A stretch of DNA of 64,000 nt from Terrimonas ferruginea DSM 30193 (lineage in GTDB: Bacteria > Bacteroidota > Bacteroidia > Chitinophagales > Chitinophagaceae), in assembly GCF_000425585.1 (NCBI RefSeq), contig NZ_AUDS01000019.1, positions 84,992 through 148,991 on the forward strand, given 5' to 3'. The notes under the pieces are model-generated. The model was not told the origin of the DNA. It was given only the letters and a program-made list of their open reading frames with translations, and made no database searches. Below are positions 43,606 through 52,381 of this stretch, one piece after another. Each line of letters opens with the position of its first letter. Position 1 is the first letter of the stretch. The position numbers were made by a program, and so were the translations under genes.

Positions 43606-45495
43606 ATGAAATTTGATCGTAATACCATTATCGGCTTTTCACTGCTAGCCGTGCTGTTCATTGCATTTTTCTACATCAGCAATAAGAATCAGCAGGCTGC
43701 CTTGCGCGACAAACAACACAAGGATTCCATTGAATTGGCCCAGAAAATTAAAGCCGATTCACTGGATGCGTTGAAAAATCCGGTCGATACGGCTTCCCTG
43801 CGCCGCCAGCAGGCGATTGCCGACTCAATAGGCCGTTTGAATAAAGCCGGTATTTTCAGTGCCGCAGCCGGCGGTGAACAAGCCGACAGCCTGTTCCCTG
43901 TATCCAACGATCTGTTTACGGTCACCTTCACCACCAAGGGTGCGCAACCGCGTTCTATTGAATTGAAGCATTTTAAAGACAAGGATAGTGGCAATGTAAA
44001 ACTGGCCGCTTCTACCTTCAATCAGATAGCTTACAAGATCAATACCGCTCCCGGTCAGTCTGCAAGCACGGCCGACCTGTACTTTGCCGCTCCGCGTGTG
44101 GAAAGCAAACCCGACGGCTCACAGGTAGTATCGTTCGATCTCATCGGCGGTGACACTACTTCTAAAATCGCTTACATCACTCACCAGTATACCATCCGCA
44201 AAGACGACTACATGATCGACTTTAATGTGATCATGCAAAGCCCGTCTACGTTGCTGGAAAATGGTGACCTGAACCTCACCTGGAAATATGCTGCAGCGCA
44301 GCAGGAGTCCTCTCTTTCATTTGAAAAAGAGAATACACAGATCGGTTATGTGGAGAATGGCGAATTCGATTACCACACCATCGGCCGCAGAAGTGACCTG
44401 AAGTTCGACGATGGTCCCGTACATTGGCTCGGTATCCGTCAGCGTTTCTTCAACACCTTCCTGATCGCGAAAGACAATTTTACTTCCGGAACAATGGAAT
44501 GGACTGTTCCCCCGGATGCCAGCAAAACAGTGGTAGAAGCTACTTCACTGATGAAGTTGAAAGTACCTGCCGCAAACCAGGCCAACATCGCGATGCAACT
44601 GTTCTATGGTCCTTCGGACTTCAAGATGTTGCAGAAATACGATATCAAACTGAGCAAGATGGTCAACCTCGGACAAGGCATGTATGCGTTTGTGCGTCCG
44701 TTGAACCGATACATTGTATTGCCCGTTTGGGATGGTATTAAAAGTTTCGTAGGAAGCTTTGGTATTGTAATCGCCCTGCTGACACTGTTTATCCGCCTGC
44801 TGATTTCTCCGCTGTCTTACAAAAGTTATCTCAGCGGTGCAAAAATGAAAGCATTGCGTCCGGAAATTGCCAAACTGCGTGAAAAAACCGGCGGCGACCA
44901 GCAGCAGATGGGTATTGAGCAAATGAAATTATTCAAAGAAGCAGGCGTTAGTCCGTTCGGTGGCTGTGTTCCGGCACTGTTACAAATCCCGATCTTCTTT
45001 GCCTTGTATAGCTTCTTTAACTCGAGCGTGGATCTGCGGGGTGCAGACTTCCTCTGGTCACAAGACCTTTCTGCATTCGATGCGCCCATTCGTTTTGGTG
45101 TTAATATTCCATTGCTTGGTGATCACCTGAGCCTGTTTACCATCACGGCGGTGCTCACCAGCTTGCTGATCTCCATCTACAGCATGAGCATGGCGGCTGA
45201 TCAGAGCAATCCGCTGATGAAGTGGATGCCTTATATTTTCCCCGTATTCCTGTTGTTCATCTTCAACCGCCTTCCTTCGGCGCTTACCTGGTACTACACG
45301 GTATCCAACCTTATTACGCTGGCGCTGCAGTTTGTGATTCAGAACTATATTATCGATCACAACAAGATCCTGGCTAAAATCGACGAGAACCGCAAAAAGC
45401 CAAAAACCAAATCAAAATGGCAGGAGCGGCTGGAAGCGATGCAGGAACAGCAGAAGAAGATTAAGGAAATGCAGGATAAGAACAAGAAGAGATAA
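43606..45495 (+). CDS. yidC: membrane protein insertase YidC
   Basis: 629 residues. An N-terminal transmembrane anchor (about 8-26) is followed by the large periplasmic beta domain typical of Gram-negative YidC (about 90-360) and a C-terminal insertase core (about 370-600), with the hydrophilic groove region SPLSYKSYLSGAKMKALRPE and the segments FGGCVPALLQIPIFFALYSF and PYIFPVFLLFIFNRLPSALT. The C-terminal tail is strongly basic. It inserts inner-membrane proteins alone or with SecYEG. The unit ends with a strong hairpin (45581). Confidence 0.96.
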   Translation: MKFDRNTIIGFSLLAVLFIAFFYISNKNQQAALRDKQHKDSIELAQKIKADSLDALKNPVDTASLRRQQAIADSIGRLNKAGIFSAAAGGEQADSLFPVSNDLFTVTFTTKGAQPRSIELKHFKDKDSGNVKLAASTFNQIAYKINTAPGQSASTADLYFAAPRVESKPDGSQVVSFDLIGGDTTSKIAYITHQYTIRKDDYMIDFNVIMQSPSTLLENGDLNLTWKYAAAQQESSLSFEKENTQIGYVENGEFDYHTIGRRSDLKFDDGPVHWLGIRQRFFNTFLIAKDNFTSGTMEWTVPPDASKTVVEATSLMKLKVPAANQANIAMQLFYGPSDFKMLQKYDIKLSKMVNLGQGMYAFVRPLNRYIVLPVWDGIKSFVGSFGIVIALLTLFIRLLISPLSYKSYLSGAKMKALRPEIAKLREKTGGDQQQMGIEQMKLFKEAGVSPFGGCVPALLQIPIFFALYSFFNSSVDLRGADFLWSQDLSAFDAPIRFGVNIPLLGDHLSLFTITAVLTSLLISIYSMSMAADQSNPLMKWMPYIFPVFLLFIFNRLPSALTWYYTVSNLITLALQFVIQNYIIDHNKILAKIDENRKKPKTKSKWQERLEAMQEQQKKIKEMQDKNKKR

Positions 45496-45580
45496 TATGT
45501 AAATGTGAAAGTGTGTAAATGTGGAAATTGAGAAGCATTTTCACATTTACACATCCCGTACTACGGGCACATTTTCACAT
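45495..45580. repeat. composite repeat: AATGTGNA units flanking a hairpin
   Basis: TGTAAATGTG units before, CACATTTACACAT and CACATTTTCACAT after, around a small hairpin CCCGTA/TACGGG near 45555-45567. It has the same plan as 9100-9217 and lies between the yidC stop and its terminator. Confidence 0.6.
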
Positions 45581-45618
45581 AGACGCACATTGCCTGGCAA
45601 TGTGCGTCTGGCTTTTTG
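45581..45618 (+). terminator. terminator of yidC
   Basis: 14-bp perfect arms AGACGCACATTGCC and its complement with a 1-base spacer (45581-45609), followed by GGCTTTTTG. It lies 86 bp after the stop, beyond the composite repeat. Confidence 0.75.
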
Positions 45619-45674
45619 CAACTTATTCCCTATATTGTCTCGTCATTCAGATAGAAAAAACGGAGATATCCGGT

Positions 45675-46340
45675 ATGAAAAAAATAATCCTGATATTGTT
45701 GATGGGTGTGGGAGTGTGGAACCTTCCGGCAGCGGCTCAAAAAAAGCTGACAGAAGCTACATTGTCTTATGATATTGTAATCAATACGGACAATGCCGCC
45801 CCTAAAGCCGCCGATATGCTCGATGGAGCTACCAGCGTAATCTACCTCAAAGGCAACTCAAGCCGTTCCGAAATGATCAGTTCGCTCGGTACGACCGCTA
45901 CGATCGTGGATGGTAAATCGGGAAATGTGACCATATTAAAAGACTATGGTCAGCAGAAATACATGATCACCCTTAACCCGGACAACTGGAAGCAGTCTAA
46001 CCGGAAATATGAAGGCGTGACTTTTACTTACGAAAATGAATATAAGACCATCGCTGGTTACAACTGTCAGAAAGCTATCGGTAAACTGACAGATGGGAGC
46101 ACGTTTACGGTTTATTTTACCCGGGACCTCATTCCCGTTAACAGGGAATTTCAATACCTCAACAAGAATCTTCCCGGGCTGGCGATGCAATATGAAGCTA
46201 CCCAGGGCAAGACAAAGGTTACTTATACCATCTCCAACATCAATTTCGGATTGGTACCTGCTGCCAAATTTGATCTGCCCCGCTCCGGTTATCGCGTAAT
46301 GACCTATGAAGAGAGCATTTCAGGGGGAGGAGGGAATTAA
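45675..46340 (+). CDS. exported GLPGLI / DUF4412-like protein
   Basis: 221 residues from ATG 45675 (MKKIILILLMGVGVWNLPAA, signal peptide). The rest is beta-rich and shows the weak motif NLPGLAMQYEATQGKTKVTYTISNINF, which looks like the GLPGLI/DUF4412 exported family of Bacteroidota. The function is unknown. The C-terminus is a glycine-rich SISGGGGN. It follows yidC on the same strand but beyond a terminator, so it is probably a separate unit. An upstream extension of the frame adds non-conserved sequence. Confidence 0.78.
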   Translation: MKKIILILLMGVGVWNLPAAAQKKLTEATLSYDIVINTDNAAPKAADMLDGATSVIYLKGNSSRSEMISSLGTTATIVDGKSGNVTILKDYGQQKYMITLNPDNWKQSNRKYEGVTFTYENEYKTIAGYNCQKAIGKLTDGSTFTVYFTRDLIPVNREFQYLNKNLPGLAMQYEATQGKTKVTYTISNINFGLVPAAKFDLPRSGYRVMTYEESISGGGGN

Positions 46341-46510
46341 GGAGAAGGTCAATAAGTCAATAAGTGAATAAGTGAATCGGTTGATGCGGTTTGACCATTC
46401 ATTCACCATTGACGATTCACGATCAGCCCGTTTCGAAGGTTTCAGGAAGGAAAGTCAATAATATTCACCTATTCACGCCTCTCACAGCACGTGCCGGGCC
46501 AAAACAAAAA

Positions 46511-46528
46511 AACTTCCTTCCGGAAGTT
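46511..46528 (-). terminator. short terminator of the gene at 46558
   Basis: AACTTCC/GGAAGTT with loop TTCC. The minus-strand transcript then reads TTTTTGTTTT. Confidence 0.72.
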
Positions 46529-46557
46529 ACTCATTTACCAAAATCATTGCTGGATGA

Positions 46558-46923
46558 TCAACGATAGCTGCGGGTAGCTTCGTTGGGATTGAAGACAACT
46601 TTGCTGAGTACACGGGTTTTAACCGGCACAACATAGGTTTTGTTGCCTTGCTGGTAAGTAGCAACAGAAGAGTTCAGATTGATATACTGCGGGGCCTGCG
46701 TGCTGATCACTTCGGTACCACGGAATGCATAACCTGAACGGAGAGAAATACCACCAGTGCGGACAGTATTCTTTTTTGCCGAACTGACAGCCTTGTTCTT
46801 GCCATATTTACCATCACCAAGGGTAGCAAATGCCCCCATGGCAGAAAAAGCCAGCAATACGAGAATGGCTGATTTTTTGCCTGCTTTAAAGCGTGATATG
46901 GTATTATTCGGTTTCAATGACAC
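46558..46923 (-). CDS. small exported hypothetical protein
   Basis: About 121 residues. The N-terminal part is a basic segment followed by a hydrophobic stretch (KKSAILVLLAFSAMGAFA), fitting a signal peptide. The rest is rich in Thr/Val/Lys/Tyr (KTYVVPVKTRVLSKVVFN), without a recognised domain. The start is uncertain: the frame begins with GTG at 46923, and a TTG at 46917 is also possible; no ATG is suitable before the signal. A short hairpin with a U-run ends the unit. Confidence 0.6.
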   Translation of the reverse strand: MSLKPNNTISRFKAGKKSAILVLLAFSAMGAFATLGDGKYGKNKAVSSAKKNTVRTGGISLRSGYAFRGTEVISTQAPQYINLNSSVATYQQGNKTYVVPVKTRVLSKVVFNPNEATRSYR

Positions 46924-47162
46924 AAAATTAACGAAAATTAAACGAAATGCTGAAAAATACTTGCGTTGATTTTAATACTTATTTAACGCGTACAATGCAA
47001 AATTGTTACAGAAACCTGAAAATAAATAGCCACAGATCTTAACATATGGGGATAACTAAGCTTGGAAGTCGAGTTGTTTTTGGTATAACTTGTTGATAGT
47101 TAAAACAGACGATCGCTTCGCGCCTTTTTATCCAATTTGTTCACCTTAAAACCACCGCGTCC

Positions 47163-48584
47163 ATGAAAGAGCAACCATACCGCGAAGACCGGGAACAGAT
47201 GCAGGAATTGTTGAAACAGTTTGATAATCTCCGCCAGGGACGCAGCCATTCTTTCCTCGAGGAAGAGTCGTTTGAGCGGGTTATCAATTATTTCGAAGAA
47301 AAAGAAGACTATCGCAATGCGCTGGAAGCCGCTGAGCTTGCCATCGAACAATATCCTTATTCCGGTTCTTTACTGATCCGTAAGGCCGACGTTTTACTGG
47401 CCAACCGCCGCTACCAGGAAGCCCTTGACATTCTCGAGCTGGCCTCCCTGCTCGATAGCGGCGACATCAATCTCTATATTCTTAAAACAGATGCCTACCT
47501 CGCACTCGACCGGCAGGAAGAGGCCGTGGCATTACTCGAAGAAGCACTCCAGTCGTTCAACGGAGAAGAAAAGATCGACCTGCTCTTCGAACTCGCCGAT
47601 GTATACGACGATTACGAAGACTTCGATAAAGTATTCGACTGCCTCAAGATGATCCTCGAACAGGAACCCACCAACGAAGAGGCTTTGTACAAAATATGTT
47701 TCTGGACCGACTTCACCGGTCGCAATGAAGAAGGCATCCGCCTGCATCAGCAGATCATCGACGAACATCCTTACAACGAGCTGGCCTGGTTCAACCTCGC
47801 CGCGGCGTACCAGGGATTGAAATTGTACGAAAAAGCGATCGATGCTTATATGTATGCCATCACGATCGAAGAGAAGTTTGATTACGCCTACCGCAATATG
47901 GGCGACGCCTATATCCGTTTGCGTAAATACAAGGAAGCCATCGAATCGCTGGAAAAAGTGCTGGAATTGGCAAAACCCGAAGATGTGATCTATGAAGCAA
48001 TCGGGCACTGCTACGATAAAATGAAAAATTTTGCGCAGGCAAGATTTTATTATCGCAAAGCATCACATCTTAACCAGGAAGACAGCAAACTCGTCTATAA
48101 AATTGCCTGCACTTATTACAATGAGCAGCAGTATGAAAGTGCCGTGAAGCAACTGGAAAATGCTTTACGTATGCAGAAGCAGCAGCCGGAGTACAACCTG
48201 CTGATGGGAGAGTGCCGGATGGAACTCGGACAGGTCCGCGAAGCCATCCAGTATTTTTCTGTGGTGGTCAAAAGCCGCCCGCGTGGCGTGGCCGGTTGGG
48301 AAGCGCTGGTGCGCGGATTGCATAAATCCGGTTTTGAAGAACAGGCACTCGAACAGGTACAGTCTGCACTGGAAGCTACGGGACACAAACCCCTGTTCCT
48401 TTATTATAAAGCGGGCATCCTGCTTTCATTGGGAAAAACCAAGGAAGCGTTGCTGGTACTCGAGTCGGCGCTGGAACAGGCGCCACGGTTGTTGAAGAAA
48501 CTGGTGAACCTCGATCCTGCCATTTTGCAACACCAGCAGGTGTTGGACGTGCTGGCCCGTTTCAAACGCAACCGGTCTATTTAA
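47163..48584 (+). CDS. tetratricopeptide-repeat protein
   Basis: 473 residues composed almost entirely of TPR units, such as YKEAIESLEKVLELAKPEDV, YEKAIDAYMYAITIEEKFDY and YESAVKQLENALRMQKQQPE. There is no signal peptide or membrane segment, so it is a cytoplasmic scaffold-like protein whose partners are unknown. ATG 47163 (MKEQPYREDREQMQELLKQ) is preferred. It precedes the comA-like gene by 95 bp, across which a TATTTTTG promoter element occurs, so the genes are probably not in one operon. Confidence 0.9.
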   Translation: MKEQPYREDREQMQELLKQFDNLRQGRSHSFLEEESFERVINYFEEKEDYRNALEAAELAIEQYPYSGSLLIRKADVLLANRRYQEALDILELASLLDSGDINLYILKTDAYLALDRQEEAVALLEEALQSFNGEEKIDLLFELADVYDDYEDFDKVFDCLKMILEQEPTNEEALYKICFWTDFTGRNEEGIRLHQQIIDEHPYNELAWFNLAAAYQGLKLYEKAIDAYMYAITIEEKFDYAYRNMGDAYIRLRKYKEAIESLEKVLELAKPEDVIYEAIGHCYDKMKNFAQARFYYRKASHLNQEDSKLVYKIACTYYNEQQYESAVKQLENALRMQKQQPEYNLLMGECRMELGQVREAIQYFSVVVKSRPRGVAGWEALVRGLHKSGFEEQALEQVQSALEATGHKPLFLYYKAGILLSLGKTKEALLVLESALEQAPRLLKKLVNLDPAILQHQQVLDVLARFKRNRSI

Positions 48585-48610
48585 GAAAAAGGGGCTGAGG
48601 AAGAAAGCCT

Positions 48611-48644
48611 TTGTATGGTAATCCGTCATTAAATCTTATTTTTG
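48611..48644 (+). promoter_or_regulatory. promoter of the comA-like/aroE pair
   Basis: The -7 TATTTTTG is at 48637-48644, and the -33 TTG at 48611-48613, spaced 23. The ATG is at 48680. Confidence 0.58.
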
Positions 48645-48679
48645 CCGGCTTGCTATTGTAACCTTAAAAGGAAGAAGGC

Positions 48680-49453
48680 ATGAATTTTAATCTCTCTCAG
48701 ATTCCGGAACGTCATCAGAAACCCCGTACTGCAGGCATTACCATGGTGATGGATAAGGGCCTCAGCATCGAAGAAGCAAAGAACTTCCTGAGCGTATCTT
48801 ATCCCCATGTTGATATTATCAAGTTAGGTTTTGGTACTTCGTATGTAACCCCCAACCTTCGTGAGAAACTGGAAGTATACCGCAGTTATGATATTCCCAT
48901 CTATTTCGGCGGCACTTTGTTCGAGGCATTCCTCGTGCGCAACCAGTTTGACGATTATATCCAGGTGTGTAAGGATTTTGGTATAAGCTATATGGAAGTA
49001 AGTGATGGTTCCATCACTATTCCGCATGCAGAAAAATGTGGGTATATCGAGAAACTGACCAAGCATGGTACGGTACTCAGTGAAGTGGGCAGTAAAGATG
49101 CCGCGCACATCATTCCTCCGTATAAATGGATCGAACAGATGAGTGCTGAACTGGCTGCAGGTGCCACCTATGTGATAGCAGAAGCACGCGAGGCCGGCAA
49201 CGTCGGTATCTACCGCGGATCAGGTGAAGTACGGGAAGGCCTGGTACAGGAAATCCTCACACAGATTCCCGAAGAACGTATTATCTGGGAAGCTCCTCAG
49301 AAAGCACAACAATTGTATTTTATCGAATTGATCGGTTGCAATGTAAACCTCGGCAACATTGCTCCCTCTGAAATGATCGCGCTCGAAGCCATGCGTGTTG
49401 GTTTGCGCGGCGATACATTCAGCATGTTCCTCGACAAAAAACAACCTGCCTGA
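48680..49453 (+). CDS. phosphosulfolactate synthase family protein (ComA-like)
   Basis: 257 residues of the ComA TIM-barrel family: PRTAGITMVMDKGLSIEEAK, DIIKLGFGTSYVTPNL, IYFGGTLFEAFLVRN, MEVSDGSITIPH and VIAEAREAGNVGIYR are in the right order and at normal length. The founding enzyme adds sulfite to phosphoenolpyruvate to form (2R)-phospho-3-sulfolactate, first step of coenzyme M synthesis in methanogens. A Bacteroidota does not make coenzyme M, so the product may feed sulfolactate, sulfopyruvate or cysteate pools, perhaps for sulfonolipids (inference). The ATG of aroE overlaps its stop codon, so the two are translationally coupled. Confidence 0.85.
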   Translation: MNFNLSQIPERHQKPRTAGITMVMDKGLSIEEAKNFLSVSYPHVDIIKLGFGTSYVTPNLREKLEVYRSYDIPIYFGGTLFEAFLVRNQFDDYIQVCKDFGISYMEVSDGSITIPHAEKCGYIEKLTKHGTVLSEVGSKDAAHIIPPYKWIEQMSAELAAGATYVIAEAREAGNVGIYRGSGEVREGLVQEILTQIPEERIIWEAPQKAQQLYFIELIGCNVNLGNIAPSEMIALEAMRVGLRGDTFSMFLDKKQPA

Positions 49454-50211
49454 TGCGGCTTTTCGGCCTCATCGGTTATCCGCTGGTACAATCCTTCTCC
49501 CGTAAGTTTTTCCTGGAAAAGTTTGCGCGGGAAGGATTGACCGATTGCGGTTTCGAAAACTTTTCCATTCCCGCGATCACTGATGTTGAAGAAGTGTTGC
49601 ACCGTAATCCTGCATTGGAAGGATTGGCGGTTACCATTCCCTATAAACAACAGGTGATACCTTATCTCCACGACAGTTCCGGCATTCCCGAAGGACTCAA
49701 CGCCTGCAATTGCATCCGTATACGCGATGGGAAATTGTATGGCTTCAATACCGATTACATCGGGTTTGAAAAAAGTTTTGTGCCTTTATTACGGCCCCAT
49801 CATAAAAAGGCATTGGTATTGGGAAATGGCGGCGCAACGGAAGCGGTATTGTTTGTGCTGCGTTCGCGCGGCATCGCCTACAATATTGTAAGCCGGCAAT
49901 TGCATGGCCAGTCTTCATTGACCTACGATGAGCTGAATGATGACATCATGAAAGAACATACGGTCGTCATCAACACCACTCCACTAGGCATGTATCCCGA
50001 CACGGAAAGTTTTCCCGCCATTCCTTATCATGCGGCAACGCCTGCGCATTATTTTTACGACCTTGTTTACAATCCGGTAAAAACATTGTTTTTGCAAAAA
50101 GCAGAGGAGCAGGGAGCCGTAATCTGTAACGGTGCGGACATGCTGGTACTACAGGCCGAAGAGAACTGGCGGATATGGAACAGTCGATCAGTTATTTTCC
50201 GTAGCAAATAA
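49453..50211 (+). CDS. aroE: shikimate dehydrogenase
   Basis: 252 residues. Substrate-binding GYPLVQSFSRKFF (the SxS motif), catalytic Lys in TIPYKQQV, NACNCIRI, the Asp in FNTDYIGF, and the NADP loop VLGNGGATEAVLFVL are intact. It reduces 3-dehydroshikimate to shikimate in aromatic amino acid synthesis. ATG 49453 shares bases with the TGA of the comA-like gene. Its last 24 bp overlap the 3' end of the convergent TraB-family gene. Confidence 0.94.
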   Translation: MRLFGLIGYPLVQSFSRKFFLEKFAREGLTDCGFENFSIPAITDVEEVLHRNPALEGLAVTIPYKQQVIPYLHDSSGIPEGLNACNCIRIRDGKLYGFNTDYIGFEKSFVPLLRPHHKKALVLGNGGATEAVLFVLRSRGIAYNIVSRQLHGQSSLTYDELNDDIMKEHTVVINTTPLGMYPDTESFPAIPYHAATPAHYFYDLVYNPVKTLFLQKAEEQGAVICNGADMLVLQAEENWRIWNSRSVIFRSK

Positions 50212-51048
50212 GTTCACGTGCACACCGGAAACGTTCCAGTTTTTCCTGCGGAAATAATCCAACAGCCCGTCGAAAGGCGCAATGACGTGCGCGAGTCCCG
50301 CTTCAATAAAATTCTTTTTACCACTTTCTCTTTCAATAATTTTTACCCATTGCTCATTGCGACGGGTAATAAGTAAAGTGTCTGCGGAATAGCCGAGGAA
50401 TGAAATGACTTTTGCCGTATCCTGCGCGCGATAGGCTTTTTCCAACATGGCATTGGTCTTATAATAGGTTGGATAAACCTTCAGCAACCATTCGGGTTGA
50501 TGTTTGTCGCGAAGAATAAGTGCTGTCTGATGAATACTGTCCGGATGATCCAGCGGCACAATACGACGCTTATGAAATTTTGCTTTGGCGATAAGATAGT
50601 TGTCAAGCTCAAGATGGCGAAGGCTGTCTTTGGGCGGAAGTTTCGACAACATGAAGAAGGGAGCGTAAATAAATGAGTGGCGGATAACCGAAGGCGCAAC
50701 GTTGAGCTGATCGGACAGTTGCGCGGTCAGCTGTTTTAAGTCTTTTTTTGAAACAAAGTCTTTAAGGGTTTTGCCTCCTTCATAGCGCTGCGCACGTGAA
50801 AGCCGCGCCAACTGTTCACGCGACAGGTGTTCGTCTAACAAGGGTTCTTCAAAGAACACGTCAGCCGCGGCAATCAATGAATCAAAAATAGGGTCTTCGC
50901 GAAAACCGTCACGTTCGGTATAATGCATGGTGCCCATTATCCAGGTAATCGTATCGCCATTGGGGCTTTCGCATTTATAGAGTAATTGCGCGTTGAGGGA
51001 AAACGCACCCATTAAAAGCAACAATAAAAGCGCAGGAAATTTCTTCAT
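50188..51048 (-). CDS. TraB/GumN-family exported protein
   Basis: 286 residues from ATG 51048 (MKKFPALLLLLLMGAFSLNA, signal peptide). The TraB/PrgY/GumN family motifs are present: the glycine-His pair in IMGTMHYTERDG, the acidic FFEEPLLDE, TRRNEQWVKIIERES and the C-terminal GLAHVIAPFDGLLDYFR. The family is proposed to be a metal-dependent hydrolase related to Tiki proteases, acting on peptides or peptidoglycan-associated substrates, but the target is unsettled. The ATG overlaps the TGA of the upstream thioesterase gene by 4 bp (ATGA), suggesting translational coupling. Confidence 0.88.
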   Translation of the reverse strand: MKKFPALLLLLLMGAFSLNAQLLYKCESPNGDTITWIMGTMHYTERDGFREDPIFDSLIAAADVFFEEPLLDEHLSREQLARLSRAQRYEGGKTLKDFVSKKDLKQLTAQLSDQLNVAPSVIRHSFIYAPFFMLSKLPPKDSLRHLELDNYLIAKAKFHKRRIVPLDHPDSIHQTALILRDKHQPEWLLKVYPTYYKTNAMLEKAYRAQDTAKVISFLGYSADTLLITRRNEQWVKIIERESGKKNFIEAGLAHVIAPFDGLLDYFRRKNWNVSGVHVNLFATENN

Positions 51049-51479
51049 TGACCGCTGAGTTTTTGCCGGGCTTCTTCGGGAATGGCGGTTATTTTTTTCT
51101 GCTGGTAGTCGTAACAAACCATCCCGGTTTTGGCGAGCGCAACGAGTACACGTTTACCCTCTTTTTCTTTTTCCAGTTTATAATAAATGTCGAAACTCAC
51201 CCGGCTGAATGCTGCAGCGGTAACAGAAGCCAGTACTGTATCACCATAAAAAAGTTCGTTGCGGAACTCGATACCTACATCGGCCATGATCATACCGGCG
51301 CCTGCAAAATTGACTTCGCTGTACCCGGCACTGGCCAGGAAATGGATGCGCGCTTCGTGCAGCAGACTCAATAACCGGTCGTTGCCTACATGTCCGCCGT
51401 AATTGATATCGGTAATGCGAACGGGAATAGAAGTGGTGAAGGAAAAGTTTTCGGGTGCCTGGATCTTTATACGCGCCAT
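51045..51479 (-). CDS. acyl-CoA thioesterase-like hotdog protein
   Basis: 144 residues of the 4HBT family. The catalytic region is RITDINYGGHVGNDRLLSLLHEAR, close to the YbgC/FadM motif DxxxHVNN, and the strand core YGDTVLASVTAAAFSRVSFDIYYKLEKE follows. It should hydrolyse acyl-CoA in the cytoplasm. The gene ends in a 4-bp ATGA overlap with the TraB-family gene, so the two are translated together. The start at 51479 follows the frame without a better alternative. Confidence 0.87.
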   Translation of the reverse strand: MARIKIQAPENFSFTTSIPVRITDINYGGHVGNDRLLSLLHEARIHFLASAGYSEVNFAGAGMIMADVGIEFRNELFYGDTVLASVTAAAFSRVSFDIYYKLEKEKEGKRVLVALAKTGMVCYDYQQKKITAIPEEARQKLSGQ

Positions 51480-51535
51480 CAGTTGGTTTGAATTAATACC
51501 TCGCGAAGATCGGTAATTTCCGGAGGAAAGCGGGA

Positions 51536-52381
51536 TCAGAGATCGGTTTCGTTCAGGGTATTTACAAGCGTAAGAATGTCCATGAAGTTATCGGGACTTG
51601 GTGCTACCGGTGCTTCAGCCATTTTTTCCTGCCAGCGTTGCAATTGGTCTTTGCAGGCATCATCCTGTTCTTCGCCGGATACACAGCAAACCATATCGCC
51701 CCATTTTTTGGACATACGGATCACATTGCCATCGGGTGTGATGAGCATGATGTAACGGTCGGCGGGATGTTTGGCTGCTACCGTATTATTTGACGCATAC
51801 AGCGCATTGCTGTAACCGTTGGTACTGCTGCTTGTGCGCGTGCGGGTTGGCTTCAGCGATTCGTCAGTGGTAGCGGCCAGCAACTGCTCGTCGGTCATGT
51901 CCGGTGCGGGAGCAGTCCTGGTATCTTTTGTGGTTTGTTCGATCAAGGGTTTAACGCTGATGGTATCCGTAGAAGCGATGGTGCTTTCTTCTTCCGAAGA
52001 ACCTAACCAGTTCCAGGCAGCGAGTACGGCGACACCGGCGAGAACTGCGGCGGCGAGGTAACGGTAAAATGTGGTGCGGCGTTGCTGCATCGGGATCACG
52101 CGTGCAGGTTGTGCTTCATCGAGTGAAGCGGCGATCTGCTGCCAGGCAGCGGCCGGCGGTTGTACTTCGGCGTTGTATAAGTTAGCGGCGAAAGCGGGAC
52201 GCTGCGCTTCTTCCGCATCGAGTGCGGCAGCGATCTTATTCCAGTTGCTGGCGGGGGGAGTAGCTTCCGCGTGGTAAAGCTTCCGGCCAACGGCGTCATC
52301 ATCCAGCGATGCGGCAATGCGGTCCCACACACCGGATGGCGGATTTACTTCCTGATCGTATAATTTATGCCGTGTGCTCAT
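51536..52381 (-). CDS. anti-sigma-like membrane protein with three LY-E-PP-W repeats
   Basis: 281 residues. The N-terminal 90 residues contain three repeats of a 21-residue module, at 7-27, 35-55 and 68-88, each with pattern LY-x2-E-x2-PP-x3-W-x2-IA-A-LD. A transmembrane segment follows (about 107-126). The outer part is Thr/Ser-rich and then contains two cysteines in DMVCCVSGEEQDD. Its start overlaps the stop of the ECF sigma gene by 4 bp, which strongly suggests an anti-sigma factor or partner, though no ASD/ZAS zinc motif is seen. The repeat would lie in the cytoplasm, where it could bind the sigma factor. Confidence 0.76.
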   Translation of the reverse strand: MSTRHKLYDQEVNPPSGVWDRIAASLDDDAVGRKLYHAEATPPASNWNKIAAALDAEEAQRPAFAANLYNAEVQPPAAAWQQIAASLDEAQPARVIPMQQRRTTFYRYLAAAVLAGVAVLAAWNWLGSSEEESTIASTDTISVKPLIEQTTKDTRTAPAPDMTDEQLLAATTDESLKPTRTRTSSSTNGYSNALYASNNTVAAKHPADRYIMLITPDGNVIRMSKKWGDMVCCVSGEEQDDACKDQLQRWQEKMAEAPVAPSPDNFMDILTLVNTLNETDL

